The position numbers and the translations under genes were made by a program. From CAZKRU01 sp964555235 (lineage in GTDB: Bacteria; Verrucomicrobiota; Verrucomicrobiia; Methylacidiphilales; CAMAQI01), in the NCBI GenBank assembly GCA_964555235.1, contig CAZKRU010000037.1, positions 1-41,716 of the forward strand: a stretch of 41,716 nucleotides of DNA, in the 5' to 3' direction. Positions 1-7,328 of this stretch are shown piece by piece. Numbering within the stretch: position 1 is the first letter of the stretch; each line of letters begins with the position of its first letter. A model generated the notes under the pieces. It saw only the letters and a list, made by a program, of their open reading frames with translations. It was not told the origin of the DNA and searched no databases.

Positions 1-29
1 TCTCTTCCTCAAGCATTTTTCACGCCACT

Positions 30-632
30 TCACCACTTTTGCAGAGGTCTCAAATAGATATTCGAGGTGTTGGTGTCTAAATTCTGAAATACCGAGGCTG
101 GAAAAATATAAGGAGTTCCGGATTTCACTCGGTACTCCAATGGATTGCCGTTAGGAGCGGCGTTTGTAATGGCTGAATGATATTCGTCAGCCTGTTGAAA
201 TTGAGCGATATGGTCATCCTTCAAATACTCCAATCCACCATCGGACTCATAAGCTTTGAAAATCTGGATCGATGGATTGCCTTCTGTGACACTCTTCCAC
301 TCCAAACCCACTTTGATTTGACCGGCTTTAATCGCTTCCTGCAATCCACCGATATAAAGATGGAGTCGAGAAAAATCCTCTAGATCGCGAACCGTCCCGA
401 TACTACCGCCTTTCCAATCATAAGTTTGATTGAGAACTTCGACGTCCTGCGGTTCTCCACCAACTACCGTGTCCTGATCCTCATTCACCCAAAACCGGAA
501 CGGTTTCTCTTGCGTGGTCTTGTCAGCAAGTTTCCCGGCAACACTTGGATCATTAAAATCCCCCACAAACTTAATGGTTCCATCCCGGTTCGCATCCACC
601 GCGATGTCAACCGGGAAGAGAGTTTTTACCAT
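30..632 (-). CDS. Conserved hypothetical protein, verrucomicrobial type (C-terminal part may be lost)
   Basis: A 200-residue protein beginning MVKTLFPVDIAVDANRDG, read from the ATG that overlaps the previous gene's stop (TGATG at 630-634). The opening, with its VDANRDG and PFRFWVNEDQD stretches, resembles the start of large secreted proteins of unknown function that I recall from Verrucomicrobia; this is memory, not a search. The DANRDG segment looks like a calcium-binding acidic loop. There is no signal peptide in this reading. If the family resemblance is right, the protein is short, and a frame that stays open to the window edge begins near the stop. The gene may therefore be frameshifted or truncated. 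Function unknown. Confidence 0.55.
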   Translation of the reverse strand: MVKTLFPVDIAVDANRDGTIKFVGDFNDPSVAGKLADKTTQEKPFRFWVNEDQDTVVGGEPQDVEVLNQTYDWKGGSIGTVRDLEDFSRLHLYIGGLQEAIKAGQIKVGLEWKSVTEGNPSIQIFKAYESDGGLEYLKDDHIAQFQQADEYHSAITNAAPNGNPLEYRVKSGTPYIFPASVFQNLDTNTSNIYLRPLQKW

Positions 633-907
633 CACCTGATTTTCTTCGCAGGATCGTATTCCAGATTGCGGGAACCAGTGGGATTGAGCCAATAACGAAT
701 ACGAACACATATGCCTTGATTATAGTCGGAAATGATCTGCACTTCAATTCTCCCATAAACATTGTCATGATTCTTTAAATAAAATTTTGGATTTATTTCG
801 CGAGTGTAATCTTGTTGGCCAGCCTGCTGACTAAAATTCCATTGCGAAAAATAGCCTGATACTGGAGCTTGATACATAAATGCATCGTTAGATTCAATTA
901 TCCACAT
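632..907 (-). CDS. Small hypothetical protein coupled to its neighbours
   Basis: Ninety-one residues starting MWIIESNDAF and ending NLEYDPAKKIR. The ATG lies inside the last codons of the RCC1 gene, which stops at 898-900. The stop overlaps the next gene's ATG as TGATG, so the three are probably co-translated. The chain is rich in aromatic residues and alternates polar and hydrophobic positions, suggesting a beta-rich fold. It has no signal peptide or membrane segment. It may be the remnant of a larger protein whose 5' part was replaced by the RCC1 gene, because the frame stays open upstream to 1060 antisense to nothing and within RCC1 coding sequence. No known function. Confidence 0.5.
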   Translation of the reverse strand: MWIIESNDAFMYQAPVSGYFSQWNFSQQAGQQDYTREINPKFYLKNHDNVYGRIEVQIISDYNQGICVRIRYWLNPTGSRNLEYDPAKKIR

Positions 908-3015
908 CCTGCCACCGTTCCATTGGTCAGGAGGAAAAGCGTGTGATTGAAACCAGCCGTCACGGCGCTCGCGGTAATTCCCGTGAGTTGTACCGCAAAA
1001 GTCTGATCCGTGGTATTTCCAAGTCCGAGCTGTCCATTCGCATTCTTTCCCCAGACCCAAACGGTTCCATCACTTTTTAATGCCACCGCATGAGCCGCTC
1101 CCGTTGCAATCTGAACAATATTCGTCAAAGCCCCGGTTGCCGTTAAAACTTGAACAGCCTGAGTTTGCTGCGTCGTCGTTCCAATCCCCAGTTGCCCATT
1201 CGCATTCCCTCCCCAGCTCCAAACTGTTCCATCGCTTTTGAGCGCCATCGAAAAGACATCGCCTCCGGCCGCTGCCGTGACTCCCGTCAGCGCACCGCTA
1301 GCTGTAACAACCTGCACCGGGCGATTCCGCTGCTGCGATGTTCCATCCCCCAATCGTCCCCCGGAACCAATTCCCCACGACCAAAGCGTTCCATCGTTTT
1401 TTACGGCTAACGAATGGCTGGTTCCTGCGGCAATTTGCGTAATGCCTGAAAGATTTCCGGTCGAGGTCGTCACCATCCCGGGCGTTGATTGATCAATGGT
1501 TGAGTTAATTCCCAACTGACCGTTGATATTTAGCCCCCAACTCCAAACCGTTCCATCATTCTTCAGGGCCAAACTAAAGTTTCCACCGGTGGCCGTCTGC
1601 GTCACTCCGGTCGGCGCACTCAGGTTTAGGGCAACCCAACTATAACCGACCATTCCGTTCCCCATCTGTCCGTATAAAAAGTCTCCTGTGGACCAGACGG
1701 TTCCATCCGTCTTCAAAATCATGCTTCGCGTTGTACGAGCCGCAATGCGCTTGACTTCACTTGCTCCCGTCATCTGAACCGCTGTCTTTCTCATCGCCAA
1801 AGTTCCATCCCCTAACTGACCCAAGGTATTGCCACCCCACACCCAAACCGTTCCATCGCTTTTGAGTGCAATGCTGTGAGTCGTTCCCCCGGTAACATCA
1901 TAAATTCCAGTTAGGTTCAAAACCGACGTTGCCACATTGCGCTGCGTCGTCGTGTTATCTCCCACCTGTCCGGTTGAATTGTACCCCCATGCCACGACTG
2001 TCCCGTCCGATTTCACGGCCAAGGAGTGAGAGGAGCCCGATCCGATTGCGCTCACCCCGCTCAAGGCTCCCGAAGCCGTCAATACCTGCACGGGCTGCAA
2101 TTGCTGAGTCGTTGAATTATTTCCCAATTGGCCATTCGTATTCACTCCCCAGCTCCAGACTGTTCCGTCGCTTTTGAGCGCCAACGAGTGCGATATTCCA
2201 GCCGCAATGGCGGTAATTCCAGTGAGGTTCGTCACCTGAACGGCCCGAGTTTGCAACGTCGTACTTCCGATCCCCAATTGCCCGTACGTGTTTACCCCCC
2301 AGGACCAAATCGTTCCATTCTGATCCAGCGCCAAGCAATGCCCATCTCCTCCCGCGATTGCAATAATCCCGGTGAGGGCTCCTGACGCCATCTGAACTTG
2401 CACCGCTTTCGTTTGAAGCGCGGTATTTCCATTTCCAAGTTCTCCTCCCGAGTTCAAACCCCAGGTCCAAACCGTTCCATCGCTTTTAAGCGCGATGCTG
2501 TGACTCCCTCCCGACGCCACCTCCACAATTTCCGTCAAAGCTCCCGTTGCCGTCAGCACCTGAACCTGAGTCGAGCGGTCTACCGTGGTCCCGTCTCCAA
2601 GCTGCCCGCAATGATTACGTCCCCAACTCCAAACCGTTCCATCACTGCGAAGTCCCAGTCCATGATTTCCACCCGCTGCAATCATTCCGGTAATGTCATA
2701 TTCTCCGCTCGCCACAGCACTGGAGGTCATTCCCAACAAAAAACCTTTTACTTTGAGCGTACGCGCATGTTTAACCGAAAAGGGGGCTGACAAGATCGGA
2801 TCAATTTCCGTGGGTTCCTCTCCATTCAACGTATAATGCAGCGTGGCTCCCGCCGTTGTGCTGGTGACAGTGACACTTTGCTCCGTCGTATACTCTCCTG
2901 ACGGCACCGAAAATGAGGGTGTTGCTACCGTTTGTGCACTTAATCCGCTTACTCCAAACAGAGAGAGAAAAGCCGTGGCAATGGATGCACGAAAAGATGA
3001 CGGGAATGGTTTCAT
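898..3015 (-). CDS. Secreted RCC1-repeat (beta-propeller) protein with chitobiase-like domain
   Basis: A 705-residue protein. Residues 1-28 form a signal peptide ending near GLSAQ. Residues 32-107 resemble the chitobiase/beta-hexosaminidase C-terminal-like domain (ATLHYTLNGEEPT). From about residue 110 there are eleven RCC1 repeats of roughly 50-54 residues, with the core SDGTVWSWGxNxxGQLGxGTT followed by xxHSLALK. RCC1 repeats fold into seven-bladed propellers and mediate protein binding; in bacteria these secreted forms are of unknown role. The twelfth repeat breaks off at NGTVAGCG and the stop, just where the next ORF begins, so the C-terminus may have been cut by recombination. Repeats 3 and 5 are a few residues shorter than the rest. 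It is followed by two overlapping ORFs. Confidence 0.88.
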   Translation of the reverse strand: MKPFPSSFRASIATAFLSLFGVSGLSAQTVATPSFSVPSGEYTTEQSVTVTSTTAGATLHYTLNGEEPTEIDPILSAPFSVKHARTLKVKGFLLGMTSSAVASGEYDITGMIAAGGNHGLGLRSDGTVWSWGRNHCGQLGDGTTVDRSTQVQVLTATGALTEIVEVASGGSHSIALKSDGTVWTWGLNSGGELGNGNTALQTKAVQVQMASGALTGIIAIAGGDGHCLALDQNGTIWSWGVNTYGQLGIGSTTLQTRAVQVTNLTGITAIAAGISHSLALKSDGTVWSWGVNTNGQLGNNSTTQQLQPVQVLTASGALSGVSAIGSGSSHSLAVKSDGTVVAWGYNSTGQVGDNTTTQRNVATSVLNLTGIYDVTGGTTHSIALKSDGTVWVWGGNTLGQLGDGTLAMRKTAVQMTGASEVKRIAARTTRSMILKTDGTVWSTGDFLYGQMGNGMVGYSWVALNLSAPTGVTQTATGGNFSLALKNDGTVWSWGLNINGQLGINSTIDQSTPGMVTTSTGNLSGITQIAAGTSHSLAVKNDGTLWSWGIGSGGRLGDGTSQQRNRPVQVVTASGALTGVTAAAGGDVFSMALKSDGTVWSWGGNANGQLGIGTTTQQTQAVQVLTATGALTNIVQIATGAAHAVALKSDGTVWVWGKNANGQLGLGNTTDQTFAVQLTGITASAVTAGFNHTLFLLTNGTVAGCG

Positions 3016-3220
3016 GGATGATTAGTTGATTTCGCGAAGAAAGTCTTACAGCGATCCCAATACCTGCCTATAGGAGTTTTGCGGCAATTCTAGCACTATT
3101 GATGCGCGACGCTTTAATCCTAAAAACCAAATTCAACCAATCAAAAAACCTCGGCACTATTTTGGTTGCGCGAAAGTCGACAAACGAGCCCCCATCATAT
3201 TTTGACTCTTAAAAAACCTT

Positions 3221-3294
3221 TGCACCCGTTGGGATTTGAACCCAAAGCCTTCGGCTCCGGAGGCCGACGCTCTATCCAATTGAGCTACGGGTGC
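3221..3294 (-). tRNA. tRNA-Arg (anticodon CCG)
   Basis: On the minus strand a complete cloverleaf can be drawn. The acceptor stem is GCACCCG/CGGGTGC, and the D arm contains AGCTCAATTGGATAGAGC. The anticodon stem is TCGGC/GCCGA around the loop CTCCGGA, which gives anticodon CCG (codon CGG, Arg). The T arm contains GGGTTCAAATCCC, and the discriminator base is A. The 3' CCA is not encoded. It sits alone between the RCC1 gene and a small secreted protein. Confidence 0.95.
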
Positions 3295-3501
3295 GTAGAT
3301 CGGAGAGTTAATATGTCCAGATCGGAAAACAACGGCAAGCAAATTTGAACTTTATGCAGCCGCATTGGTAAAGTGGGATCTTTAGCCACAAAAGGGAATC
3401 AAAAAACTTGAACCAAAAATTCCAGCTCAAATGAGAAACACCAGCAACACTCTCTTTGTGTGACTTCTCTGCTTTTTGTGGCTGAAATACGTGTGAGCTC
3501 G

Positions 3502-3933
3502 CTATTTTTTCTCAATCAAATTTTTAGGCAGAATGAGACTTGCTTTCGTATTGTAGTCAAACGAGGGAATGATCTCTCGCCCTTCTCGAGAATAAACTTC
3601 GAACCAGACGTAGAGCGGGCCTTTTTCGTAAAGCAGGATAAAATAATATCGTTTCACCGTTGGAGCAAATGAAACCACTCCGACATACTCATATCCGACG
3701 AGTTTCCCATAACTGACTTCAACCTGAGCCATTCCTGCCGTCATGCTTACCTTCGTCGCAACGTCTTTCTCAAGCGGCGAACCGGTAAACCAAACATCGA
3801 AAGCCTTGCCGTAGCCCACTTTTTTGTAGGTCTCAAGACCATCAACGACAATCTTAGGGAGAGGTCCCGTCTGTGAGTAGACTGAACTCATCAAAGCAAG
3901 CACCATGAATAGAAGGGGAATTTGTTTTTTCAT
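3502..3933 (-). CDS. Small secreted hypothetical protein
   Basis: Read from the ATG at 3933 (MKKQIPLLFMVLALMSSVYSQ), giving 143 residues with a clear signal peptide of about 21 residues. An in-frame TTG twelve bases upstream is a poorer start. The mature part contains ETYKKVGYGKAFDVWFTGSP and then alternating beta-like segments (YVGVVSF, RYYFILLY, LYVWFEVYS). It resembles small periplasmic proteins of unknown function with an alpha/beta cone-like layout, but I cannot name the family. It is monocistronic or loosely linked to the membrane protein upstream at 3997-4203. Function unknown. Confidence 0.7.
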   Translation of the reverse strand: MKKQIPLLFMVLALMSSVYSQTGPLPKIVVDGLETYKKVGYGKAFDVWFTGSPLEKDVATKVSMTAGMAQVEVSYGKLVGYEYVGVVSFAPTVKRYYFILLYEKGPLYVWFEVYSREGREIIPSFDYNTKASLILPKNLIEKK

Positions 3934-3996
3934 AAAGGATTCCAAGTCTTCGCGATGAAAGGATTTTCAAGACGAAAATCCCACCGCGGATCGTTT

Positions 3997-4203
3997 TTAC
4001 TTTGCAGACTCGGGAACGGAAGCCGATTCCACGGTGGTTTTATACTCGATAATGGTGTTGTTTTTCTCGATGACGGTCGTCGTCCCAGAAAAGAACCCTT
4101 TCGTATAAGCGATCCCAAATCCTAACGCCACAAAGACCAAAACCATGAGAGTAATTGCTAGAGCCGAATTATCGCTAGAGCCTTTTTGGATAGTAGTAGT
4201 CAT
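3997..4203 (-). CDS. Small single-pass membrane protein, hypothetical
   Basis: Sixty-eight residues from the ATG at 4203 (MTTTIQKGSSDNSA). One transmembrane helix spans about residues 14-38 (ALAITLMVLVFVALGFGIAYT), followed by a polar tail rich in Thr, Glu and Lys, which is likely periplasmic. GAGG directly abuts the ATG, which is closer than ideal for a ribosome-binding site; a TTG six bases upstream is the alternative start. This layout, a short cytoplasmic N-terminus, one helix and a short tail, is common in small bacterial proteins and not diagnostic. Function unknown. Confidence 0.55.
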   Translation of the reverse strand: MTTTIQKGSSDNSALAITLMVLVFVALGFGIAYTKGFFSGTTTVIEKNNTIIEYKTTVESASVPESAK

Positions 4204-4257
4204 CCTCAAAATTTAGCCAAAGAACGGGCTTCAGAATATGGGGTGTAACCCGATATT

Positions 4258-4304
4258 GGTAGGGCGGAGCTCGACGGGAGTCGAGGCAGTCAACACGCCC
4301 TACT
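4258..4304. repeat. GTAGGGCG-type intergenic palindromic repeat
   Basis: Outer arms GTAGGGCG (4259-4266) and CGCCCTAC (4296-4303) enclose an inner hairpin CTCGAC/GTCGAG (4270-4275 and 4280-4285). It lies four bases beyond the stop codon of the Gfo/Idh/MocA gene and could act as a transcript-end hairpin. Related copies are at 20970-21010, 23127-23165 and 28250-28315. Confidence 0.8.
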
Positions 4305-4307
4305 AGA

Positions 4308-5330
4308 TTATTGCTCCGGAACCTCAACAAATCGTCCTGATTCGGAACTCCGATGAATCGCATCAAGAAAGGCCATGTATTTCACGCCAGTCTCAAAGCT
4401 CGGCTCGGGGTGTTCTCCGGTTCGAATCGCTTTAATGAAAGTCTCTTCGACGTTCCAGGAGACTGCCGCGCTTGGAGGAATCTCGACCCGTTGCAATTCC
4501 TTGGCGTCAAATTTCCCGAGCCAGATTTCGTCCGTGGCGAAATTGTAAACCAGCGTCCCTCGATTTCCATAAACTTCAAGTCGCTCCTGAGAAGAAGGAC
4601 GCGCGACGCCGCTCCATTCCAAGGTTCCTTGAAATCCTTCCGGCCATTCGACGAGCGCTTGAACGACATCAGGAACCCGGACCGTATATCCACCGCGTGT
4701 CGGATAAACGACCCGGGTTTGCGCGCAGAGCCGTTTCGGATGTCCCAACCAATGCCCGAAGACTTCGGCATAAATTCCGACCGTTAAAATATTTTGTCCG
4801 CTCTGCTCCACCTGTTGACGCCAGTGAACCGGCGCTTGGGGATCTGCAAAAATGGAGCTCAATGCTTTAAATCGAACATTCTGAATGGCTCCAATCTCTC
4901 CACCACCGAGAAGATGCTGGAAATAGGGACCGTGCTTCATCCCGTGCGGAGGAGGACAGAGCATCGTCACTTGATTCGGATGCTTTCGCGCCACCGCCGC
5001 CATCGCCCGAGCTTCCTCCAAATTCATCGCCATCCGGGCCTGACAAAACACATGTTTCCCGGCTTCCAGCGCCGCAATCGTGATCGCAGCATGTAAATAG
5101 GGCGCCGTCCCAATCCAAATCACGTCGAGATCCTTCCGCTTCACCACGGATTCCCATCGATCGGAAACCTCCGCAATCTCCCACTCCTTCGCGACCTTGA
5201 CTCCCGAATCGTGAGAACGATTCACCACCGAAACAAATTCAACTCCCTCGATTTTCTTGAGTCCGGGAAGATGGCGACTCTTCACAATTCCCCCCGCACC
5301 CACAAACCCAATTCGGATCCTCTCGCTCAT
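4308..5330 (-). CDS. Gfo/Idh/MocA family NAD(P)-dependent oxidoreductase
   Basis: A 340-residue protein read from the ATG at 5330 (MSERIRIGFVGAGGI), which overlaps the stop of the upstream proton-channel gene as ATGA. Residues 6-120 form a Rossmann fold with the GxGxxG-like GFVGAGG turn and the segment LDVIWIGTAPYLHA, then EAGKHVFCQ, the usual place of the family's E-K-P. Here the sequence reads FCQARMAMN, so the classical catalytic lysine is not obvious. The C-terminal part has the beta-sheet substrate domain with LEVYGNRGTLVYNF. Family members oxidise or reduce sugars, inositols and similar polyols; the substrate is not predictable. Coupling to a MotA/ExbB-type gene is unusual. Confidence 0.88.
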   Translation of the reverse strand: MSERIRIGFVGAGGIVKSRHLPGLKKIEGVEFVSVVNRSHDSGVKVAKEWEIAEVSDRWESVVKRKDLDVIWIGTAPYLHAAITIAALEAGKHVFCQARMAMNLEEARAMAAVARKHPNQVTMLCPPPHGMKHGPYFQHLLGGGEIGAIQNVRFKALSSIFADPQAPVHWRQQVEQSGQNILTVGIYAEVFGHWLGHPKRLCAQTRVVYPTRGGYTVRVPDVVQALVEWPEGFQGTLEWSGVARPSSQERLEVYGNRGTLVYNFATDEIWLGKFDAKELQRVEIPPSAAVSWNVEETFIKAIRTGEHPEPSFETGVKYMAFLDAIHRSSESGRFVEVPEQ

Positions 5331-6055
5331 TTCGATCTCAGATACCAATGCGCAAAGGAGGCCATCAGCTCCGAGGCAAAATTATCCACTTCAATCGTGA
5401 GTCGTCGCACCGAAACGACGAGATAGTTGTAACCGAACATCGCCGGAATCGCCACGAGCAGACCCGTTACCGTTGTAATCAAGGCCCCCGAAACACCAGG
5501 CGCCATCGCTTGGAGACTCGCTTTGCCCGCGACCGCAATTCCAGTAAACGTATCCATCACACCCCAAACCGTTCCGAGCAATCCGAGGAACGGGGCACCG
5601 GAAACTGCGGTCGCCAAAAGAATCATCTGATCTTCCAACAACAACCCTTGCTCTCCAACTTCCCGCTCCACAGCCGAGCGAACCGCCCCGAGTGCCGTCT
5701 CCGAAAGCTTGTCCGACTCCTGAATTCGAACCGCAAGAGTGTCATCTACTTCCGTCGTTCCGGTCAAATGCAAAATCAACTCACGACAACCGGCTCGGTA
5801 AACTGCATCCATTGGTGCATCTGGAAATTTTTCGCCCGAAATAAAGGCGGCCAACGGCTGGCGCTTCGTTCGGAATTTTTTCATGAAGGCCGTCGCCGCC
5901 TTCCGGGCCCGGTTGATTTGAATAAACTTCGAAATCATCACCGACCAACTAAAAATCGATCCAAGCGCGAGAAGGAGAATGACTATTTTCCCTTCCATCG
6001 TTGACTTGTCGAACGCGTACACCAGCCCACCGCTGGCCATTATAGGTAAAATCAT
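5327..6055 (-). CDS. MotA/TolQ/ExbB proton-channel family protein
   Basis: A 242-residue inner-membrane protein. It has a transmembrane helix at about residues 24-44 (IVILLLALGSIFSWSVMIS), a cytoplasmic loop, then two helices around 140-165 and 185-210. These carry the family signature PFLGLLGTVWGVMDTF and GVSGALITTVTGLLVAIPA. Length and topology fit TolQ/ExbB better than MotA. In Tol-Pal and Ton systems such proteins form a proton-driven pentamer around a TolR/ExbD dimer. No tolR/exbD follows here: the next gene is an oxidoreductase coupled by a 4-base overlap. The partner must be encoded elsewhere, if it exists. Confidence 0.88.
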   Translation of the reverse strand: MILPIMASGGLVYAFDKSTMEGKIVILLLALGSIFSWSVMISKFIQINRARKAATAFMKKFRTKRQPLAAFISGEKFPDAPMDAVYRAGCRELILHLTGTTEVDDTLAVRIQESDKLSETALGAVRSAVEREVGEQGLLLEDQMILLATAVSGAPFLGLLGTVWGVMDTFTGIAVAGKASLQAMAPGVSGALITTVTGLLVAIPAMFGYNYLVVSVRRLTIEVDNFASELMASFAHWYLRSK

Positions 6056-6131
6056 GTTCGCGTATTAAACACAACCGCGAAGAGAAAGGAAGAATTTTTG
6101 ACTCGCCCGCTGATCGGTGATCAAAATCTAC

Positions 6132-6260
6132 CTAATTCCCCTCAGTACTAGTGTACTGAGTCCAAAATAGTGCATCTTCTTCGTTGTTCGCTTGGGTCTT
6201 ATCGTTCAGATAAAACCCGGCACTCACGCCTCGAATTGCAGCCAAAATCCCTTCTGGCAT
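6132..6260 (-). CDS. Possible 42-residue peptide across the inverted-repeat element
   Basis: An ATG-initiated ORF starting MPEGILAAIRGVSAGFYLND and ending STEGN. The in-frame reading extends upstream of the ATG through the right inverted repeat to a TAG. Residue composition is protein-like, with a short amphipathic start and an acidic tail. I see no strong ribosome-binding site and recognise no family. It may be a relic of a longer gene captured in the element, or chance. Confidence 0.25.
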   Translation of the reverse strand: MPEGILAAIRGVSAGFYLNDKTQANNEEDALFWTQYTSTEGN

Positions 6261-6291
6261 AAGATACAATATTTTGGACTCAGTACACTAG
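6148..6291. repeat. 144-bp inverted-repeat element (MITE-like)
   Basis: Perfect 22-bp terminal inverted repeats: CTAGTGTACTGAGTCC continuing to 6169, and its exact reverse complement at 6270-6291. The core is about 100 bp. The left end is also part of a smaller palindrome (CTCAGTA 6141-6147 with TACTGAG 6154-6160). No clear target duplication is visible and no transposase is encoded. The size and perfect ends suggest a miniature mobile element or a remnant. A 42-codon minus-strand ORF (6132-6260) crosses it. Confidence 0.75.
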
Positions 6292-6307
6292 AGCTCGCAA
6301 ATGAAAC

Positions 6308-6895
6308 TCAATGGGAACTTTCCACACTCACCGATTGCTCCGAGATAAACTCCACCAATTGACTCATGTCCGAGATCGCCTTCACCGAGAGATCAATGAT
6401 CGTCGTAAGCTCTGCTCGGCTGGCGCCCTCTGTCTTCAAGAGATAATTCGCCATGGAGACCCGGTTCAAAAGCTCTTTTGTGGTCGCTTGATATTTTTGG
6501 TAGAGCAGCCACAAGGCTTGAAGCGGATCAAAGGTGATTTCTGCCAAATCCTGCTGTATCGCGACAAAGTACTTCTCTTCAAAAACCTGTATTTCGGTGA
6601 TTCTCCAACTCAAAAGATACGGTTCGCCATTTTTTCGGTAATTCCAAGTCGATCCAAGATAAGGCGTTCCATTTCGCAAGCATTCTTTCAAACGATCAAT
6701 GACCGCGCGGTCCGTTTTGGGTCCTTGAAACATTTTTGGATTTTTTCCCAGAATCTCTTCGAGGGAATAACCTGAAATCCCGCAGGCCTTTGGGTTTGCA
6801 TAAATGATTTTTGGGGTCTCAGGCTGTCGATCTGTGATCAAAACCCCAAACGGAAGTGCGTCATAAAGCGAAAGAAACAATTCACAGGCATTCAT
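6308..6895 (-). CDS. PAS-domain sensor protein, LOV-like but lacking the photoactive cysteine
   Basis: A 195-residue soluble protein. Residues 8-115 form a PAS domain (YANPKACGISGYSLEEILG) with the extended GKNPKMFQGPKTD loop at residues 50-62. In blue-light LOV domains the equivalent motif is GxNCRFLQ, whose Cys forms the flavin adduct. Here position 53 is Pro, so classical LOV photochemistry is not expected, though flavin or another ligand could still bind. Residues 120-185 are helical and look like a degenerate dimerisation helix pair, without a kinase ATPase domain. It could therefore be a stand-alone sensor or adaptor. No output domain or adjacent kinase is present. Confidence 0.8.
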   Translation of the reverse strand: MNACELFLSLYDALPFGVLITDRQPETPKIIYANPKACGISGYSLEEILGKNPKMFQGPKTDRAVIDRLKECLRNGTPYLGSTWNYRKNGEPYLLSWRITEIQVFEEKYFVAIQQDLAEITFDPLQALWLLYQKYQATTKELLNRVSMANYLLKTEGASRAELTTIIDLSVKAISDMSQLVEFISEQSVSVESSH

Positions 6896-6953
6896 GGCGC
6901 CTTCTCTCTCAAAATGAGCTCAGCAAATGATAAGAGCATGGGTGAAATCTCCC

Positions 6954-7328
6954 TTATTGCGCCGGGGCGGTGGGACCACTGCGCTGATTGTTCTGCTTGT
7001 AGAATGCGGCCAGAATGATGTTTGATTTTTCGCGGAGACGCTTCTGAATCGCATCCTTGGCGCGATGCGCATCCATCAGATCAATTTTCCGGCGAGCACA
7101 TTCTTCGCGATACCAAATTGTGATTTCACGCTCAAGGTAGAGCGCAACATTCTGAGGCAAGCCCTCTTGCTCATCCGGAGTTTTCGCCAGTTGCATCTCA
7201 TGTTCAATGTAAGCAATCAGACTGAACTCAAATCCATCGGCAAAAAATTTATGGTAAATCTCCTTCTCGTCCCGCGAAATCCGGAGCGGATAATTCTCAA
7301 TACGATCGAATCGGGGAATCGCCATCAT
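6954..7328 (-). CDS. Conserved hypothetical protein coupled to the secreted gene upstream
   Basis: About 124 residues from the ATG at 7328 (MMAIPRFDRIENYPLR). This ATG overlaps the stop of the gene at 7325-8140, and the second ATG at 7325 would give a TGATG junction. The sequence is charged and helical (RISRDEKEIYHKFF, EIYHKFFADGFEFSL, EREITIWYREECARRK), with a polar Pro/Ala tail. It has no membrane segment or signal peptide. The overlap says it is co-translated with the secreted protein. I do not recognise a domain. Confidence 0.6.
   Translation of the reverse strand: MMAIPRFDRIENYPLRISRDEKEIYHKFFADGFEFSLIAYIEHEMQLAKTPDEQEGLPQNVALYLEREITIWYREECARRKIDLMDAHRAKDAIQKRLREKSNIILAAFYKQNNQRSGPTAPAQ

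Noticed and set aside
898..3015. Possible CRISPR-like or tandem DNA repeat pattern
   Set aside because: The period of about 150-160 bases comes from RCC1 protein repeats, and the DNA is degenerate between copies.
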